Assembly: GCA_017303755.1 (NCBI GenBank)
Contig: JAFLBS010000003.1
Span: 124,001 to 188,000, forward strand
DNA length: 64,000 nt
Direction: 5' to 3'
Source of the DNA: Flavobacteriales bacterium
Lineage (GTDB): Bacteria; Bacteroidota; Bacteroidia; Flavobacteriales; Flavobacteriaceae
The translations under genes and the position numbers were made by a program. Below are positions 7,378 to 15,673 of this stretch, one piece after another (positions within the stretch are counted from its first letter, which is position 1; each line of letters begins with the position of its first letter). The notes beneath the pieces are model-generated. The model worked only from the letters and a program-made list of their open reading frames with translations. It made no database searches and was not told the origin of the DNA.

Positions 7378-8841
7378 CTATTTTCTCTCTGGAATATTCG
7401 CTAAAATCTCCAAAAAGAACTTCCAGAATTTCTGCGATGACGAAATACTCGCTCGCTCATCCGGACTGTGTGCTCCGTGAATCGTTGGCCCAAACGAAAT
7501 CATGTCCATTCCTGGGTAATTGGTTCCGAGAATTCCACATTCTAAACCAGCGTGACAGGCCACAACGTTTGGTTTTGCAGCATTTTGCTTCTCGTAGATT
7601 CTTACTAATAAATCTAATATTTCTGAATTTACATTCGGCGTCCAACCCGGATAACTTCCGCCAAATTCTACTTCACAACCAAATAATTCGTAAGCCGAAC
7701 GCAACGCATTGGCTAAGTCAAATTTCGAGCTTTCTACTGATGAACGCGTTAAATTCTGAATGGATAGTTCGCCGTCTTTGACTACTACTCTAGCGATGTT
7801 ATTGGATGTTTCTACCAAATCAGCCATATCAGCCGACATTCGGTATACTCCATTGTGAGCCGCATAAATTGAACGCAACAAACCTTCTTGAACACCCAAA
7901 TCCATTACTTTAGAAGGTAAATCCGATTTTACAATTTCGATGGTCAAATTAGGTTCAGTAGTTTTGAATTCAAATTTAATATCATTAATAACTTCTTGCA
8001 TATCAAATACAAACGCTTCATCGTACATTCCGGCCACAATCACTTTCGCTACACTCTCGCGCGGAATCGCATTGCGCAAACTTCCACCCGAAATTTCACT
8101 GATTTGCAGACCAAAATTTTCAAATCCGTCAAACAACAAACGGTTCATGATTTTGTTGGCATTACCCAAACCTTTGTGAATGTCCATTCCTGAGTGTCCA
8201 CCGTTCAAACCTTTTACAGTTATTGTATATCCAACTGAACCTTCTGGAACGTCTTCTTCATTGTATTTTCTGGTTGCAGTAACGTCAACGCCACCAGCAC
8301 AACCGATGTCGATTTCGTCGTCTTCTTCGGTGTCTAAATTCAACAGAATCTCACCTTTCAAAACTCCGCCTTTTAAATTCAAAGCGCCTGTCATTCCGGT
8401 TTCTTCGTCAATAGTAAAAAGTGCGTCGATTGCCGGATGCGGAATGTCTTTACTTTCCAAAACCGCCATAATCGCAGCTACACCCAAACCATTGTCAGCA
8501 CCAAGAGTTGTCCCACGAGCGCGAACCCAATCACCATCAACATACATATCAATTCCTTGAGTTAGGAAATCGAAATTGGTATCGTTGTTTTTTTGGTGTA
8601 CCATATCCAAATGTCCTTGTAAGACAATGGTTTTACGGTTTTCCATTCCTGGTGTTGCAGGTTTGCGGATGATTACGTTTCTGATTTCGTCTTCAAACGT
8701 TTCTAGTCCTAAACTGTTACCGAAGTTTTTCATGAATTCGATCACACGTTCTTCTTTTTTTGACGGACGAGGAACAGCGTTTAAATCGGCAAATTTGTTC
8801 CAAAGTACTTTGGGTTCAAGGTTTCTAATTTCTTGGCTCAT
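7378..8841 (-). CDS. pepD: Beta-Ala-His dipeptidase / aminoacyl-histidine dipeptidase (peptidase family M20C)
   Basis: A cytosolic zinc dipeptidase that cleaves Xaa-His and other dipeptides. All metal and catalytic motifs of M20C are visible: LQGHLDMVHQ (His77, Asp79), GADNGLG (Asp116), FTIDEETGMTGA (catalytic Glu146, metal Glu147), LLNLDTEED (Asp170) and the late HGAHSPDER. Length 487 aa is normal. The frame extends 7 codons upstream to a GTG, but the ATG giving MSQEIRNLEPKVLWN aligns with the family start and is preferred. It is a single gene with its own terminator. Function is confident. Confidence 0.93.
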   Translation of the reverse strand: MSQEIRNLEPKVLWNKFADLNAVPRPSKKEERVIEFMKNFGNSLGLETFEDEIRNVIIRKPATPGMENRKTIVLQGHLDMVHQKNNDTNFDFLTQGIDMYVDGDWVRARGTTLGADNGLGVAAIMAVLESKDIPHPAIDALFTIDEETGMTGALNLKGGVLKGEILLNLDTEEDDEIDIGCAGGVDVTATRKYNEEDVPEGSVGYTITVKGLNGGHSGMDIHKGLGNANKIMNRLLFDGFENFGLQISEISGGSLRNAIPRESVAKVIVAGMYDEAFVFDMQEVINDIKFEFKTTEPNLTIEIVKSDLPSKVMDLGVQEGLLRSIYAAHNGVYRMSADMADLVETSNNIARVVVKDGELSIQNLTRSSVESSKFDLANALRSAYELFGCEVEFGGSYPGWTPNVNSEILDLLVRIYEKQNAAKPNVVACHAGLECGILGTNYPGMDMISFGPTIHGAHSPDERASISSSQKFWKFFLEILANIPERK

Positions 8842-8855
8842 ATTTTTAGTTTGTT

Positions 8856-8925
8856 TAGACACGAATTACACAAATTTTCACAAATTATTTGAGTGTAAAA
8901 ATTTCACTAATTTGTATGTATTATA
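8856..8925. repeat. ACACGAATT-type repeat in the pepD/DUF3810 spacer
   Basis: TTTAGACACGAATTACACA followed by TTTTCACAAATTA resembles the inner arm of the two miniature elements described below (TTTAGACACGAATTGCACGA...). No terminal repeats are present. It is either a decayed solo arm or another member of the same intergenic sequence family. Confidence 0.4.
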
Positions 8926-8991
8926 TTTTCTAGAACACAAAGTTACAAAGTTTAATTGCTTTGTGATTATATTTACGTTTTAAATTGTGTT

Positions 8992-10053
8992 GTGAAAAGA
9001 AAATACATTTTACCTCTATTTTTATTATTTCAGATTATTTTTCTGAAAGTGATTTCCCTTTTCCCAGAAGTGGTTGAACGTTGGTACAGTAATGGTTTGT
9101 ATGTACTTATTTCTAAGATTTTAAGAACAACTTTGGGCAGAATTCCGTTTTCAGTTGGTGATCTTATTTACATCAATGTTATTGCGTATTTACTCATTCG
9201 CATTTGGATAACCCGAAAATTATGGCGAACCCATTGGAAAGATCAGGTTTTGAAAACGTTGAGTATTCTATCTATCGCTTATTTTTTATTTCACTTTTTG
9301 TGGGCGTTGAATTATTATCGTATGCCTTTGTTTGAAAAAATGGAGATTAAACGTGAATATTCGGATGCCGATTTGGTTGCTTTTACCGAAAAATTAATCA
9401 CCAAAACCAATGAAGTCCAATTTCAAATTACCCAAAATAAAAACACCAAAGTAGTTGTACCGTATTCACAAGATTCAATTTTTGAAATGAGTCAAAACGG
9501 TTATGATCATTTGGCAAAGGAATATTCGTTTTTTGAATATGAAATTCCGAGTCGGAAAAAATCACTTTTGAGCATACCTTTGACATTCATGGGATTTGGT
9601 GGTTATTTGAATCCGTTTACCAACGAAGCACAAGTCAATGACCAATTACCAATGTATGGTTTTCCGAATGTGGTGTGTCACGAAATGGCGCATCAAATTG
9701 GCTACGGAAGTGAAAGTGAATGCAATTTTATTGGGTTTTTAGCCGCAATTAAAAATGACGATTTGTATTTTCAATACTCAGCTTACACAACAGCTTTGCG
9801 GTATTGCATGACCAATATCGAAATGAAAAATGAAACTCAATTTGACCAATTGAAAGCCAAAATCAATCCCGGAATTTTAGCCAATTACCAAGAAAGTGAA
9901 GATTTTTGGAAACAATACGACACTTTTATCGACAAAGGTTTCCATGCTTTTTACGATCAGTTTTTAAAAATGAATCAGCAAAAAGACGGATTGGAAAGCT
10001 ACAGTAAATATGTTGATTTGTTGGTGAATTATTATAGAAATCGAGGGTTTTGA
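8992..10053 (+). CDS. DUF3810 family membrane protein with HExxH motif
   Basis: Three N-terminal membrane helices (about residues 7-24, 50-68, 84-103) precede a soluble domain holding VVCHEMAHQIGYGSESECN, an HExxH zinc-protease-like motif with a following Glu. This is the DUF3810 family, found mainly in Bacteroidota and related to gluzincin-like metalloproteases; no substrate is known to me. A TTG 12 codons upstream opens the frame, but the GTG giving MKRKYILPLFLLFQ begins a clean membrane anchor and is chosen. It is divergent from pepD, and a composite repeat lies downstream in the same orientation. A peptidase activity is likely but unproven. Confidence 0.85.
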   Translation: MKRKYILPLFLLFQIIFLKVISLFPEVVERWYSNGLYVLISKILRTTLGRIPFSVGDLIYINVIAYLLIRIWITRKLWRTHWKDQVLKTLSILSIAYFLFHFLWALNYYRMPLFEKMEIKREYSDADLVAFTEKLITKTNEVQFQITQNKNTKVVVPYSQDSIFEMSQNGYDHLAKEYSFFEYEIPSRKKSLLSIPLTFMGFGGYLNPFTNEAQVNDQLPMYGFPNVVCHEMAHQIGYGSESECNFIGFLAAIKNDDLYFQYSAYTTALRYCMTNIEMKNETQFDQLKAKINPGILANYQESEDFWKQYDTFIDKGFHAFYDQFLKMNQQKDGLESYSKYVDLLVNYYRNRGF

Positions 10054-10279
10054 TTTTACTGCAAAGGCGCAAAGTTTCTCCGCAAAGAGCGCAAAGTTTT
10101 TTACCCTCAATTTTGTCATGCTGATCCCGATAACTATCGGAAGAAGCATCTCACTCATTTTAATCATTTTGGAACGCTGATTCTACGGATTTGCTGATGC
10201 AAAACGCAGATTTTCGCAGATTTTATTCATCACTTCGTTCTGAATTCTAAATTGCTTTATGAACACTGAGCACTTATTC
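10054..10279. other. Spacer with decayed intergenic repeats
   Basis: It holds two GCAAAG...GCGCAAAG fragments and a degenerate GTCATGCTGA...GAAGCATCTC element with an internal CCGATAACTATCGG palindrome. No gene is visible. With the adjacent composite repeat it makes a 434-nt gap before ndh. Confidence 0.5.
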
Positions 10280-10451
10280 AAAACGTCTTTAGAAAAAAAA
10301 CGTCTAATCTAGCCCCGATTGGAGTGGAAATCCTGACATTGCGAGCCATACGGATAGTTGATGAGATTGCCACGCTTTTCAAGCTCGCAATGACAGATTG
10401 TAACGTAAAGCGGGACAATTGTTGATTGAAACGGAAAATGTCTGCTACAAA
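10280..10451 (+). repeat. Composite intergenic repeat, copy B
   Basis: It has the block order AAAACGTCT, AGCCCCGATTGGAGTGG, a nested inverted repeat (CTGACATTGCGAGC and GCTCGCAATGACAG, one mismatch), TAAAGCGGGACAAT, CTGCTACAAA, as in copy A. As with copy A it lies downstream of a gene in that gene's orientation. Confidence 0.75.
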
Positions 10452-10487
10452 AAACAGCAATCTGAAAACTGAGAATGAGACTGAATA

Positions 10488-11792
10488 CTAAACCTCGTCG
10501 CTCGTAAACGTCGTAAAACTTCTCTTTTTAAACGGTCGCACGATCAATCGGCCTTCGCGATCAAAACGAATGTAATTGTACACCCAATTTAAGAACACCA
10601 CTGCTTTATTTTTGAAGCCAATAAGGGAAAACAAATGCACAAACATCCACACAAACCATGCGAAAATTCCGTTGAAATGATAATGAGGCAAATCGACAAC
10701 CGCTAAGTTTCTTCCAATGGTTGCCATAGAACCTTTGTCATTGTAATCAAAAGGTTTCATTGATTTTTTGGCTAATAGTTTGACTAAATTTTCGGCCAAT
10801 AAACTTCCTTGTTGCATCGCAGGTTGTGCCATCATAGGATGACCTTGAGGAAATTTTTCACTTTCCATCGAAGCAATATCGCCAATGGCAAAAATGTTGT
10901 CGTAACCGACCACTTGATTGTATTGATTTACTCGAATGCGTTCCACACGTTCCACTAACGATTTAGAATCCAAACCGTGAATCGCAGCGCCTTGCACACC
11001 AGCTGTCCAAATTACCGTAGCCGTTTCAAAAGTCAAATCAGAATTGGTGGAAATGGTTCGGCCGTCGTAATTAGTAACGCGAACGTTTTTCCACACTTTT
11101 ACTCCTAAATCAGTTAAGAATTTCTCAGCTGCAGCTGACGATTTTTCGCTCATAGTGTTCAGCACACGATCGCCACTTTGCACCAAATTGATTTCCATTT
11201 TGGAGATGTCCAAATCGGGATAATCCTTCTGAAGAATCGCGCGTTTCATTTCAGCCAAAGCGCCCGCTAGTTCTACTCCAGTTGGTCCAGCGCCAACCAA
11301 AACAAAATTGATTAAAGCGTTTTTATCGGCTTCATCACGAGTCAAAACGGCTTGCTCAAAATTTTCGAGAATCAAACTGCGAATGTTGAGTGATTGCGGA
11401 ATGGTTTTCATTGACATCGAGTTGCGCTCGATTTCCTTGTTGCCAAAATAATTGGTTTTAGAACCCGTTGCGATGACCAAATAATCGTAATGCAACTCGC
11501 CTATTTCAGAGATGATTTTTTGGTTTTTAGTATCAATTTCTTTCACTGAAGTCAGACGAAAATAGAAATCTTTGTATTCTTGAATCACCTTTCGAATGGG
11601 ATACGCGATGGAACCCGCTTCCAATCCGCCAGTGGCCACTTGATACAATAAAGGTTGAAAAGTATGGTAATTGTGTTTGTCAAGCAAAACGACTTGCACA
11701 TTTTTGTTTCGTAGTTTTTTGGCCATTGCCAAGCCTGCAAATCCTCCACCGATGATGACAACACGTGGATGGGATGATTGAGGTATATTCAT
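10488..11792 (-). CDS. ndh: Type II NADH:quinone oxidoreductase
   Basis: A single-subunit, non-proton-pumping NADH dehydrogenase that passes electrons from NADH through FAD to quinone at the inner face of the membrane. The FAD-binding Rossmann motif VVIIGGGFAGLAMAKKL (residues about 11-27), the quinone-site region NYHTFQPLLYQVATGGLE, the NAD-binding FVLVGAGPTGVELAGALAE and the FAD-contact IFAIGDIASM are all present. The C-terminus has the amphipathic membrane-attaching segment (FAWFVWMFVHLFSLIGFKN) and a basic tail. Length 434 aa is typical. It is divergent from the sigma factor gene across a minisatellite-rich spacer. Confident. Confidence 0.92.
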   Translation of the reverse strand: MNIPQSSHPRVVIIGGGFAGLAMAKKLRNKNVQVVLLDKHNYHTFQPLLYQVATGGLEAGSIAYPIRKVIQEYKDFYFRLTSVKEIDTKNQKIISEIGELHYDYLVIATGSKTNYFGNKEIERNSMSMKTIPQSLNIRSLILENFEQAVLTRDEADKNALINFVLVGAGPTGVELAGALAEMKRAILQKDYPDLDISKMEINLVQSGDRVLNTMSEKSSAAAEKFLTDLGVKVWKNVRVTNYDGRTISTNSDLTFETATVIWTAGVQGAAIHGLDSKSLVERVERIRVNQYNQVVGYDNIFAIGDIASMESEKFPQGHPMMAQPAMQQGSLLAENLVKLLAKKSMKPFDYNDKGSMATIGRNLAVVDLPHYHFNGIFAWFVWMFVHLFSLIGFKNKAVVFLNWVYNYIRFDREGRLIVRPFKKRSFTTFTSDEV

Positions 11793-11894
11793 ATCTTTTG
11801 AGTTGCTGAGTTACTGAGAATCTGAGTTACTGAGTTTCTTAAATTCTGGTGCAAAGTTACGAAGATATTAACCAAGAAGGCAATAAAAAAAATC

Positions 11895-11984
11895 AATGGC
11901 AATGACAATTTCAATGACAATGACAATTTCAATGACAATGACAATTTCAATGGCAATGACAATTTCAATGACAATGACAATGAA
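11895..11984. repeat. 18-bp tandem repeat, five copies
   Basis: The unit AATGACAATGACAATTTC (A/G variation at base 5) is repeated in exact register; the fifth unit ends differently. It lies in the divergent spacer between ndh and the sigma factor gene. The open frames through it encode only simple Ile/Val/Glu or Ser/Lys/Val/Asn strings and are not genes. Confidence 0.9.
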
Positions 11985-12015
11985 AAAAATTGTCTCATTG
12001 AAATTTGAATTTGAT

Positions 12016-12106
12016 TTTTGATATTGACTTTTGAATTTGACTTTTGATATTGACTTTTGATATTGACTTTTGATATTGACTTTTGATATTGACATTGTTT
12101 TCGCAT
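12016..12106. repeat. 13-bp tandem repeat, seven copies
   Basis: TTTTGATATTGAC is repeated seven times without gaps; only the second copy differs (TTTTGAATTTGAC). It ends 39 nt before the sigma factor start codon, so copy number could alter that promoter region. Confidence 0.92.
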
Positions 12107-12145
12107 TTTTGTAACAAAAACCACCTAAGGTTTACTAACGTAAGT

Positions 12146-12640
12146 ATGAGTGAGAGTTTAGAACAATCGTTTGTAAAGCAACTTAAGGATAATCAGAACA
12201 TTATCCATAAGATTTGCCGACTGTATACGTCGGGTGAAGATGCGCACAAAGATTTATTTCAAGAAATTACCATTCAGTTATGGAAGGCCTTTCCGAAATT
12301 CAGAGGTGATTCTAAATTTTCTACTTGGGCGTATCGCGTAGCTCTGAATACTGCGATTACTTTATATCGAAAAAGCACACGAAGTATAGCTACTGTAGAC
12401 TATGAAAGCAAAAGTTTTTTCATCAGTCAGGAAGATTATAACTCTGAAGAAGAAGAGCAAATTAAATTATTATATCAAGCGGTTCATCAGTTGAATGACA
12501 TTGAGAAAGCGTTGGTTTTTATGTATTTAGAAGATAAAGACTATACCGAAATCTCGGAAACTTTGGGAATCACCGAAGTCAATGCACGGGTAAAAATGAA
12601 TCGTATTAAAGGTAAACTTAAAAAAATATTAAATCCGTAA
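12146..12640 (+). CDS. ECF-type RNA polymerase sigma factor
   Basis: This is an alternative sigma factor of 164 aa. Region 2 is seen in DLFQEITIQLWKAFPKF, with FRGDSKFSTWAYRVALN just after, and region 4 in VFMYLEDKDYTEISETLGI, with a helix-turn-helix (TEVNARVKMNRIKGKL). The frame stays open a further 21 codons upstream through the minisatellite; the ATG giving MSESLEQSFVKQLKDN is the sensible start. The next gene begins 5 nt after the stop and encodes a membrane protein in the place where an anti-sigma factor is expected. The regulon is not evident. Confidence 0.9.
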   Translation: MSESLEQSFVKQLKDNQNIIHKICRLYTSGEDAHKDLFQEITIQLWKAFPKFRGDSKFSTWAYRVALNTAITLYRKSTRSIATVDYESKSFFISQEDYNSEEEEQIKLLYQAVHQLNDIEKALVFMYLEDKDYTEISETLGITEVNARVKMNRIKGKLKKILNP

Positions 12641-12645
12641 AAAAT

Positions 12646-13266
12646 ATGATTGAAGAATTGGATTTATTGAAAAAAGACTGGAAAAAAAGTGAAAGCTCGT
12701 TCCAGCAAATTAGTGAATCGGACATTTATAAAATGATCCATAAAAAATCGTCGTCTATAGTAAAATGGATACTAATCATTAGTGTTTTAGAATTCATATT
12801 TCTAAGAGGATTGGATTTTTTGATCTTATTTGATGCTGATTATACTAAGAAAATGGAGCAAATTCACTTGTATGATTTTGAAATTATATTGACCGTTTTC
12901 AACTATGTGGTATTGATTGTTTTTATCTATTTATTTTACAAAAACTTTAAAAGAATCAACGCTGCTTCATCGACCAAAAAACTAATGGACGACATATTGA
13001 ACACCCGAAAAATAGTAAAATATTATGTTTGGTATAACTTATTTTTAGTTGGAGTTTCAAGTGCTATAGCGGTTTTTTCTGAAATCAAATACAATCCGCA
13101 ACTCGCTTCAATGTACGAAAGTAACAAAGTGATTTTGTTCTTACTTTCATTTGGAATTGTACTTGTGCTGTTTGTTGTATTTTGGTTGTTTTACAAACTG
13201 TTGTATGGAATACTAATCCGACGTTTACATAAAAATTACACCGAACTTAAAAAAATTGACTTCTAA
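12646..13266 (+). CDS. Four-helix membrane protein, candidate anti-sigma factor
   Basis: A cytoplasmic N-terminus of about 40 aa (ELDLLKKDWKKSESSFQQI) is followed by membrane segments near residues 40-60, 83-102, 124-142 and 160-186. Proteins of this shape next to sigma factors in flavobacteria often carry the label beta-carotene 15,15'-monooxygenase, which nothing in this sequence supports. The N-terminal short helical region before the first membrane helix resembles anti-sigma domains in layout only. It is co-transcribed between the sigma factor and the TraB-like gene, overlapping the latter by one base. The anti-sigma role is inferred from position. Confidence 0.7.
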   Translation: MIEELDLLKKDWKKSESSFQQISESDIYKMIHKKSSSIVKWILIISVLEFIFLRGLDFLILFDADYTKKMEQIHLYDFEIILTVFNYVVLIVFIYLFYKNFKRINAASSTKKLMDDILNTRKIVKYYVWYNLFLVGVSSAIAVFSEIKYNPQLASMYESNKVILFLLSFGIVLVLFVVFWLFYKLLYGILIRRLHKNYTELKKIDF

Positions 13267-14120
13267 TGAAAAAGATACTTATTTTAATTTTTGGATTTCT
13301 ATTCGGACTATCCAATGCACAGACTAACGAAAAATCGTTACTGTGGAAAATTTCGGGTAAAGGTTTGTCTCAACCTTCTTATTTGTATGGAACGATTCAC
13401 ATTACGTGCGATGCCACTTTACCATCCAAAGTAAAAGAAGCGATGAACAAAACCAATCAGCTTTGTTTGGAATTGGACATGGACGATGCCAATATGCAAG
13501 TCGAAATGATGAGTAGCATGATGATGAAAGACGGCGTGACCATGCAATCATTAGCAACTGCTGAAGATTTTAAAATTGTAGATGAATTCCTTAAGAAAAA
13601 CTTAGGTTTCTCGGCTCAATTGCTCAACACTGTAAAACCGTTTATGGTTTCGGCGATGTTGTATCCAAAAATGATGGATTGCCCAATGCAGTCGGTTGAA
13701 GCCGAATTGATGAAAATCTCAAGCGAACAAAACGAAAGTACAATTGGACTCGAAACTGTAACCGAACAATTGAACGTTTTTGACGCCATTCCGTACAAAG
13801 ATCAAATGGACGAACTGGTCAAAACTGCAAAAAGTGATTTGGTTCGTGACAGTAAAGAGCTAAAAGAAATGCTTGAGTTGTATAAGTCGGAAGACATTCA
13901 GGCAATGGTAGAGTTTACTAAAAATTCAGATAATGCGATGACATCTAAATTCGACGATGAATTACTCAACAACCGCAATCAAAACTGGATTTCAAGAATT
14001 GAAAAAATAGCGAAAGAAAACCCAACTTTTTTTGGTGTTGGAGCAGCTCATTTAGGAGGCGAATTGGGTGTGATTAATTTATTGAGAAAATACGGTTTTA
14101 CTGTAGAACCTGTTCATTAA
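13266..14120 (+). CDS. TraB/GumN family protein
   Basis: An exported protein of 284 aa with a signal peptide ending at SNAQ. The family motifs are clear: LLWKISGKG, SYLYGTIHI near the N-terminus (GxxH) and FFGVGAAHLGGELGVINLL near the C-terminus, with QLCLELDMDD between. TraB/GumN proteins are related to the Tiki metalloproteases, in which the GxxH and the second His bind metal; a periplasmic peptidase role is possible but not shown. It is the third gene of the sigma operon. Its stop codon shares the palindromic TTAA with the stop of the convergent acyltransferase gene. Confidence 0.88.
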   Translation: MKKILILIFGFLFGLSNAQTNEKSLLWKISGKGLSQPSYLYGTIHITCDATLPSKVKEAMNKTNQLCLELDMDDANMQVEMMSSMMMKDGVTMQSLATAEDFKIVDEFLKKNLGFSAQLLNTVKPFMVSAMLYPKMMDCPMQSVEAELMKISSEQNESTIGLETVTEQLNVFDAIPYKDQMDELVKTAKSDLVRDSKELKEMLELYKSEDIQAMVEFTKNSDNAMTSKFDDELLNNRNQNWISRIEKIAKENPTFFGVGAAHLGGELGVINLLRKYGFTVEPVH

Positions 14121-14926
14121 TATTCCCACTGACGCTTTTTGTTAAGGCGTTCTTGCACTTCGATTTCTTCGGCTGGAATTACTTTTAAAAACGATGGATG
14201 TTGCTCGATGGCATATTCTACTTTTTCAACAATTTGCTCAATTGTATCGTTTTCATAGTCAATTTCTAATGGCTCTTTGATGATGAACGATTGCAGAATA
14301 TTTTTCTTCTTCATTCGCAATCCTTTTTTATCAAAAGAACGTCGGAAACCATCGATAACAATAGGAACTACAATAGGTTTGTGTTGTTTGATAATGTGTG
14401 CTGTTCCTTTTCGAACGGGTTTGAACGATTTGGTTGTCCCTTGCGGAAATGTAATTACCCAACCATCAGCCAAAGCAATTTTGATGTTTTCAGTATCATT
14501 CGGATTCACTTCACGTTTTTCAGTCACGTCTTTTCCACCCGAACGCCACGTTCTTTCTACGGTTATTGCTCCGACATACGCTAAAATTCGAGGTAAAATT
14601 CCCGACTTCATGGTTTCGCTTGCCGCAACATAATACACATTCATTTTGGGCTGCCACAAATAACCCACATTTTTAATGTTGTCTGCTCTACCAGAAAGAC
14701 TGGCATTGAATACGTGAAACATTGCCACTACATCGGCAAAATAAGTTTGGTGATTGGAGATAAATAGTACGTTTTTATCGGGTAATGCTCTAATGATTTC
14801 TGAACCGTCAATTTGCAATTCGTTGAATCCACGGTAACGTCTGTGAGTAATGACGCCGAAAATTCGAATCAGCCATTTTTTTATAAACAATATATGTCCA
14901 AAAGGATTTCTTTTTAATAAACCCAT
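14117..14926 (-). CDS. PlsC-type acyltransferase with altered catalytic spacing
   Basis: A lysophosphatidate acyltransferase-like protein of 269 aa. Motif 1 is seen as FISNHQTYFADV, motif 3 as FPQGTTKS and motif 4 as KPIVVPIVIDGF. In classical PlsC the first motif is HX4D; here His and Asp are separated by five residues (HQTYFAD), and FPEGTR is changed to FPQGTT. The same layout fits a flavobacterial subfamily annotated as 1-acyl-sn-glycerol-3-phosphate acyltransferase. It is probably membrane-associated and transcribed after the CoA pyrophosphatase gene 43 nt upstream. Acyl transfer is likely; substrate may differ from lysophosphatidate. Confidence 0.8.
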   Translation of the reverse strand: MGLLKRNPFGHILFIKKWLIRIFGVITHRRYRGFNELQIDGSEIIRALPDKNVLFISNHQTYFADVVAMFHVFNASLSGRADNIKNVGYLWQPKMNVYYVAASETMKSGILPRILAYVGAITVERTWRSGGKDVTEKREVNPNDTENIKIALADGWVITFPQGTTKSFKPVRKGTAHIIKQHKPIVVPIVIDGFRRSFDKKGLRMKKKNILQSFIIKEPLEIDYENDTIEQIVEKVEYAIEQHPSFLKVIPAEEIEVQERLNKKRQWEY

Positions 14927-14969
14927 AATTTTAGTAAGCAGTTTAGAATGGCAAACTTACAAAAACTAA

Positions 14970-15611
14970 TTATTTTAGAACCAATTTTAGCATATCTTTT
15001 AACTCACTGAGAATCATTGCTGTTGCGCCCCAAACGGTATGTTCATAAATTTGAAATGCCGGAATATCCATTCGTTTAGCATAGGAAGTTTCAATAGATT
15101 GTGTTGTAATGATAGCATCATCTAAAATCAATTGCAATGGAGTTTCGATGATTCCAGCTACTTCATCTTCTTGTAGCGTAAATGAAATTTCAACCTTAGA
15201 AACTCCCAAAAAAGGATGCACTAAATAATTACTAGGCGGAATATAAACCGTGGTGAAACTGCGCAAAACTTTTATAAAATCAGGATCAACACCAATCTCT
15301 TCATGTGTTTCTCGTAAAGCAGTTTGCTCTAAATTAGCATCGTATTTTTCCACCTTTCCACCCGGAAATGCAATTTGAGAAGAATGAACTCCAGGATACG
15401 AATTGCGCTTTATTAAGGCTAGATGTGTTGTGCCATTTTTAGGATAAAAAAGCATCATCACTGCTGCATTTTTTGCATTCGGTTTATTTAACTGTGCTTC
15501 TTCTAGTAATTTGATTCGTTCCAATGGCGCCATTTTACGGTGCGAATCCATAGCCGACAGCTCTAAATCAGCTAGTTTATCAATCACAATTATAAAATCA
15601 GAATGATTCAT
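14970..15611 (-). CDS. CoA pyrophosphatase (Nudix hydrolase)
   Basis: It hydrolyses CoA or acyl-CoA to phosphopantetheine and 3',5'-ADP in the cytosol. The NudL/UPF0035 signature HSSQIAFPGGK runs into a complete Nudix box, with RETHEEIGV carrying the metal-binding glutamates. Length 213 aa is normal. It stands ahead of the acyltransferase gene, a plausible operon around acyl-CoA and phospholipid metabolism. It is divergent from the DUF4268 gene. Confidence 0.9.
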   Translation of the reverse strand: MNHSDFIIVIDKLADLELSAMDSHRKMAPLERIKLLEEAQLNKPNAKNAAVMMLFYPKNGTTHLALIKRNSYPGVHSSQIAFPGGKVEKYDANLEQTALRETHEEIGVDPDFIKVLRSFTTVYIPPSNYLVHPFLGVSKVEISFTLQEDEVAGIIETPLQLILDDAIITTQSIETSYAKRMDIPAFQIYEHTVWGATAMILSELKDMLKLVLK

Positions 15612-15673
15612 GGGGTGGAATTAATTTTCTAAATTTACAAAAAAAATATAAAACCCTATTTATTCCCCAATTA

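Noticed and set aside
11789-12124. Open frames through the minisatellite region (strings such as IVIVIEIVIAIEIVI)
   Set aside because: They are translations of exact 18-bp and 13-bp tandem repeats; composition is simple and no start context or homologue is apparent.
12646-13266. Label beta-carotene 15,15'-monooxygenase, often attached to such membrane proteins in flavobacteria
   Set aside because: No His-rich iron site or similar motif is present; it is a small four-helix protein beside a sigma factor.
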